Source: Arenimonas composti TR7-09 = DSM 18010 (lineage in GTDB: Bacteria > Pseudomonadota > Gammaproteobacteria > Xanthomonadales > Xanthomonadaceae). Taken from it: a stretch of 63,900 nt of DNA. Both the position numbers and the translations under genes were made by a program. The DNA is taken from assembly GCF_000426365.1 (NCBI RefSeq), contig NZ_AUFF01000012.1, positions 1 through 63,900 on the forward strand, read 5' to 3'. Shown piece after piece: positions 42,722 to 52,296 of the stretch (the stretch's first letter is position 1; each line of letters starts with the position of its first letter). The notes beneath the pieces were generated by a model that did not search any database, was not told the origin of the DNA, and saw nothing but the letters and a program-made list of their open reading frames with translations.

Positions 42722-43056
42722 GCCTGCGCATGCCGTCCGCGCGCCGCGCCGCGTTCGCCGCCGAGTGGCAGGCGGCGGCGGACGCGCGGGCGGCCGGCGA
42801 CCTGGCGCGCGCGTTCCGGCATCTGGAACGCGCGCACATCATCGGCCAGCGCTGGACGATTCCGCACGTGCGCAGCCACCTCGGGATGCTGGCGATCGGC
42901 TGGTCGCGCCGCGATCGCCGCGAGGTCCTCGGCCAACTCGCGCGCATCGTCGCCGCGGCGCTGTTCTCGCGGGTGTGGGTGCCGGAAGGCAACACCGGCG
43001 GCGCCGACGTGCCGGCGATGCGGAGGATGGAGGTGCCGCGGGATCTGAGGCTCTGA
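42718..43056 (+). CDS. DUF3703 family protein
   Basis: 112 aa from GTG 42718, or 108 aa from ATG 42730. It matches DUF3703: FAAEWQAAADARAAGDLARAFRHLERAHIIGQRW, HVRSHLGMLAIGWSRRDRREV and WVPEGNTGGADV. The family is uncharacterised but is often found near metal-resistance genes, which suits its coupling with the Cys-rich miniprotein. His and Arg residues in HLERAH and HVRSH are strictly patterned and may bind a ligand. A deleted duplicate lies at 30645-30760. Confidence 0.85.
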   Translation: MSLRMPSARRAAFAAEWQAAADARAAGDLARAFRHLERAHIIGQRWTIPHVRSHLGMLAIGWSRRDRREVLGQLARIVAAALFSRVWVPEGNTGGADVPAMRRMEVPRDLRL

Positions 43057-43057
43057 C

Positions 43058-44899
43058 TCACTCGCCCAGCGCGGCGTAGTGGTACAGGGCGTAGCGGTAA
43101 GGCAGGGCCGCGCGCACCGCCTGCGACACCGGTTCGTGCAGGGCCGGATCCCAGGTCGTCCACGTCCTGATGAAGGCTTCGGCGCGCTGGCGGTCGCCGG
43201 CGGCCTGCACTTCGAGCACCTCGCGCAGCAGCGATTCCACCGCCGCCGGGTACTTCGCGTAATCGATGCGCATGTGCTGGGTCGCCGGGTCGAAGGCGAG
43301 CACGCCGCGGTCGAGGAACCAGTTCCACTGCATCAGCTGCATCGTCTGGTAGGGCTGGTCGCGGCGCGGCTTGTTCCGCTGCAGCACGCGCAGGATGCCG
43401 GAGGCATAGACCGCGCGCGCATCGTCCGCGCTGTAATAGCCGTCGGCCTGCAGGCGCGGGATCGCATGCAGCGACACCAGGTCCGCCTTCATCTCCTCGA
43501 GCAGGTCGGCGGCGTCCTGCAGCGAATCGCCGAGCACGCGGCCGTCGCGACTGCGGTCGACGCCGAGGTAGTGGCCGATCTCGTGCCACAGCGTGCGCTG
43601 CACCGAACCTTCGGGCTGCAGGTCATCGGCATGCGCCGGATCGATCGCCGCCGCCCAGGTCGCCGCCGCGATGTCCTGCACTTCCGGGTGCCTCATGATG
43701 TTGTCGCGCATCAGGATCGTGCGGCCGTAGCGCGCCGCGTGCAGCGGATCGTTCGGCAGGATGCTGGCGGTGTTGCCGCCGCGCGACTGGCCGAAGTCGG
43801 CGACGACGTCGTAGACGCCGACCGGGATCTTCGCGCGCACCTCGCGTTCGTAGTCGACCGGCAGCGCATCGTGGATCGTCTGCAGGCCGCCGAGGGCGCC
43901 GGCCACCGCATCGGATTCGGCGTCGCGGCGGACCAGGATCGACATCGACCACGAGGCACGCACGCCGAGCAGCTCGTCGTCGTAGGTCTCGTAGGCGCCG
44001 ATCTGGGCGTTGAGGTGGCGGAAGCGCGCGGTGACCCAGATCGCGTCGCCGGCTTCGTAATCGTCGGCGAGCAGGTCGCGGGCGCGGGCGCGCAGGTAGC
44101 CGGCGAATTCGCGGTCGTCGGCCTGCACCGCCTCGGCGGCGCGCATCAGGTGGTCATGGATCGCCATCGTCTCCGCCGGCCAGGCCAGCGAATACGGCAG
44201 GCCGTAGAGGCTGCCGCGGCCGCCATCGCGCGCGGAAGCCGCCGCCGCGCGCAGGGCCTCGAGACGCGTGCGCAGGCCCGGGTGCAGCACGTCGAGCGCC
44301 GGATACTTCGCCAGCGTCGCCAGGTCGGTGTCGAGCTGGGCAGCGGTCGCGCGACGGATCACCGTGCGCTCGCCGAGCAGTTCGTCGCGGCGCTGCGGAT
44401 TCGCGGCGATGAAGGCGTCGAGTTCGGCGCGGCCGAGGTCGGCCGGGTAGAAACCTTTCGCCGGGGTGTTCGCCGGCACGTCGACGAAGCGCATCCGGGT
44501 GTTGTCGAGCGTCGTCGCCACCGGACCCTTGAACAGGCGGTAGAGGGTTTCGGCCTGCTCGCGCCCGGGGCCCGCCGGCAACGCCGCGATCCGCGCCCGT
44601 GCGGCGGCGGCATGCGGGTGCACCTGCAGCTCGTAGAGCTGCTGCACGATCTCGCCGGCGGCGAGCAGGTGCGGCAGCGCCGCCTGCTCCCCCGGGCCCA
44701 GCGTCGCCAGGTCGGGCGCCAGCCGCAGCATGCGCGTCTGCGCCAGGATCGCCTCGCGCTGGTCGGCGTCGAGCGGTCCGGACGGCGCCGCGGCGGCGTG
44801 GTCGTGGGCGACGGCGACGACGGTGCTGGCAGTGAAGGCCGGAACGGCGAGCAGCAGTGCGACGGCGAGCGCACGCAGGCGCGGGGTGCGGATGGTCAT
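43058..44899 (-). CDS. Secreted M49 (dipeptidyl peptidase III-like) metallopeptidase
   Basis: 613-aa exported protein (signal RALAVALLLAVPAFTASTVVA). Zinc motif LWHEIGHYLGV (HExxH, near residue 440) with a downstream acidic helix EEMKADLVSLHA that supplies the third ligand, the arrangement of M49/DPP-III-like enzymes. The N-terminal half holds FKGPVATTLDNTRMRFVDVPANTPAKGFYP, typical of the family. It probably processes peptides in the periplasm. The gene is divergent from nothing; it follows the phytochrome operon on the same strand by 41 nt. Confidence 0.82.
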   Translation of the reverse strand: MTIRTPRLRALAVALLLAVPAFTASTVVAVAHDHAAAAPSGPLDADQREAILAQTRMLRLAPDLATLGPGEQAALPHLLAAGEIVQQLYELQVHPHAAAARARIAALPAGPGREQAETLYRLFKGPVATTLDNTRMRFVDVPANTPAKGFYPADLGRAELDAFIAANPQRRDELLGERTVIRRATAAQLDTDLATLAKYPALDVLHPGLRTRLEALRAAAASARDGGRGSLYGLPYSLAWPAETMAIHDHLMRAAEAVQADDREFAGYLRARARDLLADDYEAGDAIWVTARFRHLNAQIGAYETYDDELLGVRASWSMSILVRRDAESDAVAGALGGLQTIHDALPVDYEREVRAKIPVGVYDVVADFGQSRGGNTASILPNDPLHAARYGRTILMRDNIMRHPEVQDIAAATWAAAIDPAHADDLQPEGSVQRTLWHEIGHYLGVDRSRDGRVLGDSLQDAADLLEEMKADLVSLHAIPRLQADGYYSADDARAVYASGILRVLQRNKPRRDQPYQTMQLMQWNWFLDRGVLAFDPATQHMRIDYAKYPAAVESLLREVLEVQAAGDRQRAEAFIRTWTTWDPALHEPVSQAVRAALPYRYALYHYAALGE

Positions 44900-44940
44900 G
44901 CGGAACCTCGGCGGTGAACGATCCGCCCGAGGATAGCGGC

Positions 44941-46449
44941 TCAGGCGTCGGCTTCGCGCTGGCGCGCGACGTCGGCGAGCAGGCGCTGCACGCGGGCGGC
45001 GGCATCGCGGTCGTCGCCGCTCCAGGCCAGGCAGCGGCCGCGCACGGTCTCGCGCCAAGTGCGGAAACTGCGGCGCGGCGCCAGTCGGGTGCCGTCGTCG
45101 GTCGCGATCAGGGCCTTGTGCGGCTCGCCGGCCCAGCTGACGTCCTCGACCTGCTCGCGGCGGAACACGTGCAGCGCATCACCGCGTTCGCCGAGCGGGA
45201 TCGTCAGCACGCCGGCGATCCCGGCCGCAGCCGCGGGTTCCGCCAGCCAGGCCTCGGCGGCGTCATCGGCGACCACCCCGCCGGCCGTCGCGGCGCGCGC
45301 GCTCAGCGCCGGCAGCAGCGCTTCGGGTGGCGTGGTGCCGGCGGCCGTCATGCCGTCACCGTGCACCAGCAGGGCGCCATCGCCGCGCAGCAGTTCGACG
45401 ACGGCCGGCAGTTCGGCGGTGATCGCGGCGTGCGGCGTTCCGCCTTCGCCCAGGCGTGCGCGCAGGCGGTCGGCGAGGCGGTTCGCGGCCTCGCTGCGCT
45501 GCAGCGCCAGGTCCTGCAGGCGGCCGGTGACGCGCATCGACACGTACATGCCGAACAGGTCGGCGATCGCGCGCAGCGCCGCCGGTACCCGCCGCGGATT
45601 GCGGTGATGGCAGGCGAACAGGCCCCATAGCCGGGCGCCGGTGATGATCGAAATCGACATCGACGCGGTGACGCCCATGTTCGCCAGGTATTCCAGATGC
45701 ACCGGCGACACGCTGCGCAGCACGTGCTGGCTCAGGTCCAGCGGCGGCTTCGCCGCCGGCAGGATCGGCACCGGCCGGTAGCTGCCGTCGGGGATCACCC
45801 GCACGCGGTTGTAGAGGTACAGCCGGCGCGCCTGCGCCGGGATGTCGGTCGCCGGGAAGCGCAGGCCGAGGTAGGGCTCGACGTCGTCGGCACGCGCCTC
45901 GGCGACCACCTCGCCGGCGTCGTCGTCGCGGAAGCGGTAGACCATCACCCGGTCGTAGCCGGTGAGTTCGCGCACCAGCGCGGCGGCGCGTTCGAACAGC
46001 GCCTCGCCGACCTCGAGCTGGGCGATGCCGGCGATCATCCGCTGGGCGTCGATCACCGGCGGCGCGTGGCTGCGCGCCGGCGCGTTCGCCTCGATCTCGA
46101 CGTGCACCAGGCCCTGCTGCACGTGCGCGGTCAGGTCGCAGTAGCGGCCGGTCGGGCCGAGGTTGCCGGCGGCGACGAAGCGCGCGGCCAGGCCCGGCTC
46201 CATCGTCGGCAGTGCCGTGGCGAGGGCGTCGACCAGTTCGCCGTCGATGTGTTCGCGCAGCGAGCTGCCGAGCAGTTCGTCGGGCTCGAGTTCGAACAGG
46301 TCGGCGACGTTCGCGGAGAGGTGGCGGATGGTCCAGTCGGCCGGATCGCAGCTCAGCAGCCAGCCATGCGGCTGGATCGCGCCGGAGAGGTGGATCGGCT
46401 CGTCGGCGCAGTCGACCGGCGGCTTCTTCGGGCGGGGGCTTCGGCTCAT
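44941..46449 (-). CDS. bphP: Bacteriophytochrome without output domain
   Basis: 502 aa. The PAS domain contains the biliverdin-attachment Cys (DCADEPIHLSGAIQPHG, Cys14). The GAF domain has FPATDIPAQARRLYLYNRV and ACHHRNPRRVP. The PHY domain has tongue residues WAGEPHKAL and PRRSFRTWRETV. All chromophore-pocket signatures of a red/far-red photoreceptor are present. The chain stops about 25 residues after the PHY domain, with no histidine kinase, GGDEF or PAS9 output. It may signal through protein partners. It overlaps bphO by 4 nt (ATGA). Confidence 0.92.
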   Translation of the reverse strand: MSRSPRPKKPPVDCADEPIHLSGAIQPHGWLLSCDPADWTIRHLSANVADLFELEPDELLGSSLREHIDGELVDALATALPTMEPGLAARFVAAGNLGPTGRYCDLTAHVQQGLVHVEIEANAPARSHAPPVIDAQRMIAGIAQLEVGEALFERAAALVRELTGYDRVMVYRFRDDDAGEVVAEARADDVEPYLGLRFPATDIPAQARRLYLYNRVRVIPDGSYRPVPILPAAKPPLDLSQHVLRSVSPVHLEYLANMGVTASMSISIITGARLWGLFACHHRNPRRVPAALRAIADLFGMYVSMRVTGRLQDLALQRSEAANRLADRLRARLGEGGTPHAAITAELPAVVELLRGDGALLVHGDGMTAAGTTPPEALLPALSARAATAGGVVADDAAEAWLAEPAAAAGIAGVLTIPLGERGDALHVFRREQVEDVSWAGEPHKALIATDDGTRLAPRRSFRTWRETVRGRCLAWSGDDRDAAARVQRLLADVARQREADA

Positions 46450-47024
46450 GCCGGGACTCCTCGGGACATGGCCGCAATGGCGCGGCGAAAAGCGGCTTCG
46501 GCCGCGGCGAAGGCCGCGTCGGCGGCGGCGAGCACCGCCGCGACCTCGGCAGGCGGCGCGGTGGAACCGGTCAAGGCGGCGAAGAGCGCCCGCCAGCCAT
46601 CGCCCTGTGCGTGCGCGGCGAGGAAACGGGCGCCGTGGTCCGGACTGGCGCCGAGCGCGGCGGCCTGGCGCTGCAGTACGCGGGCGCCGAGCGAGGAGCC
46701 GTGGATCACGTAACGCCAGCCCAGGCGCTGGGCCTCGCTGTCCGGCAGGGTCGGCGCCGTCGTCTCGATCGCATCGGCGGCGAAGGTCTCGGTATCGACC
46801 ACGGAATCCGCCGCGATGCTCCGCAGATCGTCCTCGAGCAGCGGCAGCAGCGGGGCCAGTTCCGGCAGCCGAGGAAGCAGCAGGCTCAGCAGCGCCCGCA
46901 TCCCGAGCAGATAGGCGGCGTAACCTTCACGACCCGTGAAGCCCTCCCCGAACAGCGCATCGACACGGGCGTGCCGCGCCCGCGTGCTTTCCCGCAGCAA
47001 TGTCCGGAGATCGGAATCGGGCAA
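46446..47024 (-). CDS. bphO: Heme oxygenase BphO
   Basis: 192-aa bacterial heme oxygenase (biliverdin-producing). TRARHARVDALFGEGF carries the proximal His; YVIHGSSLGARVLQR matches the distal helix. It supplies biliverdin to the phytochrome encoded by the overlapping downstream gene, a common bphO-bphP pairing. The best reading begins at an unusual TTG at 47024; no ATG or GTG in frame gives a full N-terminus, and the ribosome-binding site is weak. Translation of the pair may therefore be low or regulated. Confidence 0.88.
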   Translation of the reverse strand: MPDSDLRTLLRESTRARHARVDALFGEGFTGREGYAAYLLGMRALLSLLLPRLPELAPLLPLLEDDLRSIAADSVVDTETFAADAIETTAPTLPDSEAQRLGWRYVIHGSSLGARVLQRQAAALGASPDHGARFLAAHAQGDGWRALFAALTGSTAPPAEVAAVLAAADAAFAAAEAAFRRAIAAMSRGVPA

Positions 47025-47061
47025 CTTGCACGGTCCGGGGGTGATGGGGGGCCATTAGACA

Positions 47062-47589
47062 CTACTTGCGCCGCGAGCGAGTGGAGGCGCTTCCGGCCAG
47101 GTCATCGAGGATCGGGCAGTCGGGTCGCGCGTCGCCGCCGCATCGTTCCGCCAGTTCGACCAGGGTGCGCTGCATCGACTGCAGTTCGGCGATGCGTCCG
47201 GCGAGTTCGGCGGCGTGCTGCTCGGCGAGTCGCTTGACGTCGCAACTGGCGCGGCCGGTGTCGTTCCACAGCGCGAGCAGGGTGGCGATCTGCGCGATCG
47301 GGAAGCCGAGGCGGCGGGCGCGCTGGATGAAGCGCAGGCGGTGCACGTCGGCATCGCTGTAGAGGCGGTAGTTGGCGAAGCTGCGCGCGGCCGGCGGGAT
47401 CAGCCCGGTCGCCTCGTAGTGGCGGATCATGCGCGCGCTGACTCCGCTGGCGGCGGCCGCCTCGCCGATGTCGTGCAGGCCCTCGCGACGGGCATCGGCG
47501 AGTTCCGGGCGGGGCGCGTGGCGGCGGCTTGGCGTCGGCCGGGATGAGGTCGGGCGGGTCGGCGTCGGGCGTGGCGGGACGGGGTTCAT
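47062..47589 (-). CDS. cueR: CueR-like copper-responsive MerR regulator
   Basis: 175 aa. The MerR helix-turn-helix is IGEAAAASGVSARMIRHYEATGLI, with a dimerisation helix and the Cu(I)-binding loop CGGDARPDCPIL (two Cys spaced as in CueR). CueR normally activates copper exporters and oxidases; none is present in the window. The N-terminus has an unusual 40-residue Pro/Arg/Thr-rich extension, but the start at 47589 has a strong AGGAGG site. A possible target is the MerR-type promoter at 42537. Confidence 0.88.
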   Translation of the reverse strand: MNPVPPRPTPTRPTSSRPTPSRRHAPRPELADARREGLHDIGEAAAASGVSARMIRHYEATGLIPPAARSFANYRLYSDADVHRLRFIQRARRLGFPIAQIATLLALWNDTGRASCDVKRLAEQHAAELAGRIAELQSMQRTLVELAERCGGDARPDCPILDDLAGSASTRSRRK

Positions 47590-47646
47590 GCGGGCCTCCT
47601 GCGGGATGGCGGGAGCGTGGGCCCCGACATCATGGCAAGGTCCAGC

Positions 47647-48114
47647 CTAGCGCCTTAGTTTCAGCGTGAGTCCGCGCAGGAAGTTGCGCAGCATCTGGTC
47701 GCCGCAGGGCCGGTAGTTCTTGTGGCCCGGGGCGCGGAAGAGCGCCGACAGCTCGGGCTTGGTGACCGGGAAACCGGCGTCCGCGAAGCAGCGGGCGACG
47801 TCGACGTCCTGCATCGCGAAGGCGACGCGCAGCTTCTTCAGCACCAGGTTGTTGTCCACGCGCGGCTCGACCGGGCGCGGCGGCCGGCTGTCGTCGCGGC
47901 CGCGCAGGTGCACGATCAGGCCGTCGAGGAAATGCGCGAGCACACGGTCCGGCATCGGCGCGTAGCCGGGCTCGTCCTCCTTCTTCAGCCAGGCCTGCAC
48001 GTCCTCGCGCGAGATCGCGAGCGCCGGGTCCGAGAGGTGGGCGATGTCGGCGACGTGGGCATCGCCGAGGTCGAGCATGAAGCGCAGGCTGCGCAGGATG
48101 TCGTTCGGAATCAT
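47647..48114 (-). CDS. DUF1456 family protein (YehS-like)
   Basis: 155 aa with the two repeats of DUF1456: MIPNDILRSLRFMLDLGDAHVADI and NNLVLKKLRVAFAMQDVDVARCFADAGF. FRAPGHKNYRPCGDQMLRNFLRGL closes it. E. coli YehS belongs here; its function is unknown, though the helical repeats suggest nucleic-acid or protein binding. A family D repeat lies 18 bp upstream. Confidence 0.92.
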   Translation of the reverse strand: MIPNDILRSLRFMLDLGDAHVADIAHLSDPALAISREDVQAWLKKEDEPGYAPMPDRVLAHFLDGLIVHLRGRDDSRPPRPVEPRVDNNLVLKKLRVAFAMQDVDVARCFADAGFPVTKPELSALFRAPGHKNYRPCGDQMLRNFLRGLTLKLRR

Positions 48115-48131
48115 CGCCGCAGTGTACCCGT

Positions 48132-48148
48132 GGGACGTACACCGTTAA
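48132..48148. repeat. Solo family D repeat
   Basis: GGGACGTACACCGTTAA lies upstream of the DUF1456 gene, between divergent genes. Confidence 0.8.
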
Positions 48149-48227
48149 GCGAAGGCATAGCCGCCATCACGTGATTTGCATCGCCGCTGCGTAGGCTGCG
48201 CGCCGGACCGAACGGCAGGAGGCGGCG

Positions 48228-48470
48228 ATGGCGGCACAGGGACGTGACAACGACGACATCGTGCGGGTGCTCTCGCGGCTGATCGCGATCGAGCGCGGCG
48301 CCGCGCCGTGGCCGAGTGCGGCGAACGACGATCCCGCGAATCCGCTCGCCGTGGTCGAAGCCCAGGTCGCGCCGGCGGCGGCGCCGACGCTCGCCGACTT
48401 CCTGCGTGACCACGCCCACAACGCCGCCGAGCTGCCGCGGGTGCTGGCGGAGCTGCAGCGCGGCGCCTGA
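48228..48470 (+). CDS. Small hypothetical protein
   Basis: 80 aa, start well supported by GGCAGGAGG upstream. Helical and acidic at both ends (DDIVRVLSRLIAIERGA; LADFLRDHAHNAAELPRVLAEL) with a Pro/Ala linker. No family is recognised. Codon use and the ribosome-binding site argue for a real gene. Confidence 0.6.
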   Translation: MAAQGRDNDDIVRVLSRLIAIERGAAPWPSAANDDPANPLAVVEAQVAPAAAPTLADFLRDHAHNAAELPRVLAELQRGA

Positions 48471-48491
48471 GGCGTGCCGCCTGCCTGAAGT

Positions 48492-48531
48492 GTGCCGCGC
48501 ACCGTTAATCCGGGTTAACGGTGCGTGGCAC
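48492..48531. repeat. Family E inverted repeat
   Basis: GTGCCGCGCACCGTTAA (48492-48508) and TTAACGGTGCGTGGCAC (48515-48531) pair with one mismatch between two convergent genes; a likely bidirectional transcript-end hairpin. Confidence 0.75.
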
Positions 48532-48548
48532 GGTTAAGCCGTCGATCT

Positions 48549-48935
48549 TCAGCCGCAGCGCACGCGCAGCACGCGGTCGTCGCCGTCGACGTCGATGTTC
48601 ACCCGATCCTCGCGGTAATCCATCGTCGCCATCATTCCCGGCTTCAGCACGCGCACGCCTTCGCTGCCGGTCGCGACGCGGATGCGTTCGATCAGGTTGG
48701 TATCCAGCAACAGGCCGACGGCCCAGGCCGCCGGGCCGGAATCGCAGACCGACGGGGTGGCGGGGGCGGGTTCGGGTTTGTCTTCGGCGCGGGGCATCGG
48801 CGTCGGCTCCGGTTCGGGGACGGGGGCGGGGGCGGGGGCGGAATCGGCGGGCGGCGGCTCGGCCGGGCCCGAGGCACAGGCGCCGAGGCTCATTGCGGTG
48901 GCGAGCAGCAGCAGGGGCAGGCGCAGCGGGGTCAT
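48549..48935 (-). CDS. I78-family peptidase inhibitor lipoprotein
   Basis: 128-aa lipoprotein (lipobox SLGAC). After a Pro/Glu-rich linker, the C-terminal 65 residues match peptidase inhibitor I78: LDTNLIERIRVATGSEGVRVLKPG, TMDYREDRVNIDVD and terminal VRCG, with the disulfide Cys pair (VCDSG, VRCG). It probably guards the envelope against serine proteases. Confidence 0.87.
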   Translation of the reverse strand: MTPLRLPLLLLATAMSLGACASGPAEPPPADSAPAPAPVPEPEPTPMPRAEDKPEPAPATPSVCDSGPAAWAVGLLLDTNLIERIRVATGSEGVRVLKPGMMATMDYREDRVNIDVDGDDRVLRVRCG

Positions 48936-49101
48936 CGTGAAGGCTCCGGAAGTCGGGTTGGTAGGCAGCCTAACCCGGCGCCCGTGAGCCCCGGCTAATC
49001 ATCCGGCGTTCCACCACGACAACGATGGATTGCCGGCGGCGCAGCTTGTTGCAGAAGCGCCCAGGGGCCAAGACTGGTCCACCCTCCCCGGAGCCCCGTC
49101 C

Positions 49102-50175
<1,074 letters not shown>

Positions 50176-50196
50176 GCGGGGGAATCGGGGACGCGT

Positions 50197-50296
50197 CCTC
50201 GGGGACGTACCCCTTCGGTCCGAAGCTACGGTGTCAGCCGTCGGGCGTCCTGTCATGGAGGACGGGGTACGTCCCCGAGGACGGGGTACGTCCCCT
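50197..50296. repeat. Family D-like inverted repeat (GGGGACGTACCCC)
   Basis: CCTCGGGGACGTACCCC at 50197-50213 and its exact complement at 50264-50280 flank the end of the hypothetical gene on the minus strand; a third partial copy follows at 50283-50296. Confidence 0.8.
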
Positions 50297-50683
50297 ACCC
50301 CCGTCCCCTACCCCGACGCAGTGCAGGGGCAGGGCGAAGCCGTCGGCGTGCAGCAGGGCCACCGAGGTCTCCCGGTCGAGCAGCACGGCCACGTCCGCCG
50401 GCCGCGGCGCGTCTTCGGGCGCGGTCGAGAATGGCAGTCCGCGGGCGCTGACGGTGAGGTAGCGGTCGTCGCCGTCGGCGCGGCCGCGGCCGTCCCAGCA
50501 GCCGGTGTAGGCGCAGACGCTGATCGCGCCGTCGTCGGCGAAGGCCACGCTAAGCGGGGTGGATTCGCCTTCGCCGGCCACCGCGCAGCTGCCGCCGCCG
50601 CAGCGGATCTCGAGGTCGTTGCGGCAGTGCCAGGACTCGACCGCGAACGCCGGCATCGCCATGCCGGCCATCAGCGCGGCCAT
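50234..50683 (-). CDS. Exported hypothetical protein with Cys-rich beta domain
   Basis: 149 aa from ATG 50683. A short Ala/Met signal (MAALMAGMAMPAFA) is followed by SWHCRNDLEIRCGGGSC, CAYTGCW and a small beta-rich domain. Six Cys suggest disulfides. An upstream start could lengthen the signal, but none of the ATG codons there is in frame, so the true N-terminus is unclear. The C-terminus (RGRTPSSGTYPVLHDRTPDG) is read from the family D-like repeat block and is probably recent. Confidence 0.5.
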   Translation of the reverse strand: MAALMAGMAMPAFAVESWHCRNDLEIRCGGGSCAVAGEGESTPLSVAFADDGAISVCAYTGCWDGRGRADGDDRYLTVSARGLPFSTAPEDAPRPADVAVLLDRETSVALLHADGFALPLHCVGVGDGGRGRTPSSGTYPVLHDRTPDG

Positions 50684-50900
50684 CAGCGCGGCGAACCGCG
50701 CGGCGAACCGCGCGGCCCGGGTACGGGCAAACGTCGCGCCGCCACCGGGCAGACATGCGCCGCGGCACCGACGCCCCCGGCTCTGCGGATCCGCATGCGA
50801 ACGCCTCCTCTTCGATCCCCACCCGACTCCAGCCCGCGCCGCCCCCGGCGCGACGATCGGCCCATACGGTCCGCGACCCCCGCATGCGAAACTCACCGCC

Positions 50901-52277
50901 ATGACCCGATTCCTCCGCGCGCTGGCCGCCGTGCTGGCGCTGGGCGTGCTTTCGGGGTGCGCGACCACGCCCGCGCGTCCCGACCTCGCCCGCCTCTACG
51001 AAGCCGACGTCGCGAACACCCGGCAGCCGCCGGTGATCCTGATCCACGGCCTGATGGGCTCGACCCTCGTCGAGCGCGATACCGGCCGCGAATTCTGGCC
51101 GGGCTCGCTCGGCGCGCTCGCCTTCAGCGATTATCGCGACCTCGCACGCATGAAGGAAGCCGAGGCCCGCGGCGGCGGCCTCGTGCCCGGCGACCTGTTC
51201 TACGGCATCGGCCTGGCACGGGTGGACTACTACCGGGCGCTCGTGGACACGCTCGAGAAGGCCGGCCGCTTCCGCCGCGCCGAACCCGGGCAGCCGGTGC
51301 AGGGCGATGCCGACCGCCGTCGCTACTACGTGTTGCTGTACGACTGGCGCAAGGAGAACCTGGATGCGGTGCGCCGCCTGCACGCCCTGATCGACGCGAT
51401 CCGCCACGACTACGGCGACCCCGACCTGCCGGTCGACATCATCGCGCACAGCAACGGCGGCCTGATCGCCAACTACTACCTGCGCTACGGCCCGAACGAC
51501 GTGCTGTCGAGCGGCGACTTCAGCAACTGGGACGAAGGCGCCCACCGCGTCCGTCGCGTCGTCATGCTCGGCTCGCCCAGCCTCGGCGCGGTGACCAGCC
51601 TCGAGCGCCTGCAGCGTGGGGTCGCCGTCGGCCTGCGCACGGTGCCGGTCGAGGTGCTGGTGACCTTCGCGACCCCGTTCGAGACCCTGCCGCACCCGCA
51701 GGCGCAGGTGGTGTTCTCGCGCGCGGGCAAGCCGCTCGCGTTCGACTTCTGGTCGGCCGACACCTGGCGCCTGCGCCGCTGGGGCGTGTTCTCGCCGGAG
51801 GTCGAGGCGCGCGTGCTCGCGCAGGCCCCCGACCGCGAGACCGGCGAACTGCGCATGGCCGAGCTGCAGGCGCATTTCGTGCGCAACCTCGAGCGCGCAC
51901 GCCGGTTCCAGGAAGCGATCAATGCGCCGGTGCGCGGCAACGGCGTCGAGGTCGCGGTGTTCGGCGGCGACTGCGCGCCGACGCCGGGACGCGCGGTGCT
52001 CGACATCGGCCCCGACGGCCGCGAGCGCCTGGTGATCCGCCCGAACGAAGTGCACTCCCGGATCGACGGCGTCGACTACGAACGCCTGCTGCTGCTCCCG
52101 GGCGACGGCCTGGTGACCCGCGACTCGATGCTCGGCCGCGACCTGCCGGAAGTGTTCGGGCGCCCGTCCGGCGTTTTTCCGATCGCCCAGAGCCTGTTCC
52201 TCTGCGAACAGCACGACCAGCTGACGGTCAACCCGTGGTTCCAGAACAATCTGCTGAACTTCCTGCTCGCCCGCTGA
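50901..52277 (+). CDS. LCAT-like lipase/acyltransferase lipoprotein
   Basis: 458-aa lipoprotein (lipobox LSGC) of the lecithin:cholesterol acyltransferase/lipase fold. VILIHGLMGSTLV, YDWRKENLDAVRRLHALID, nucleophile elbow IIAHSNGGLIANYY and LPGDGLVTRDSML are visible, with a His near NPWF likely completing the triad. It probably hydrolyses or transfers acyl chains of phospholipids at the envelope. The next gene starts 19 nt downstream on the same strand. Confidence 0.85.
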   Translation: MTRFLRALAAVLALGVLSGCATTPARPDLARLYEADVANTRQPPVILIHGLMGSTLVERDTGREFWPGSLGALAFSDYRDLARMKEAEARGGGLVPGDLFYGIGLARVDYYRALVDTLEKAGRFRRAEPGQPVQGDADRRRYYVLLYDWRKENLDAVRRLHALIDAIRHDYGDPDLPVDIIAHSNGGLIANYYLRYGPNDVLSSGDFSNWDEGAHRVRRVVMLGSPSLGAVTSLERLQRGVAVGLRTVPVEVLVTFATPFETLPHPQAQVVFSRAGKPLAFDFWSADTWRLRRWGVFSPEVEARVLAQAPDRETGELRMAELQAHFVRNLERARRFQEAINAPVRGNGVEVAVFGGDCAPTPGRAVLDIGPDGRERLVIRPNEVHSRIDGVDYERLLLLPGDGLVTRDSMLGRDLPEVFGRPSGVFPIAQSLFLCEQHDQLTVNPWFQNNLLNFLLAR

Positions 52278-52296
52278 GGGCTCCGGAGCCGATTGC

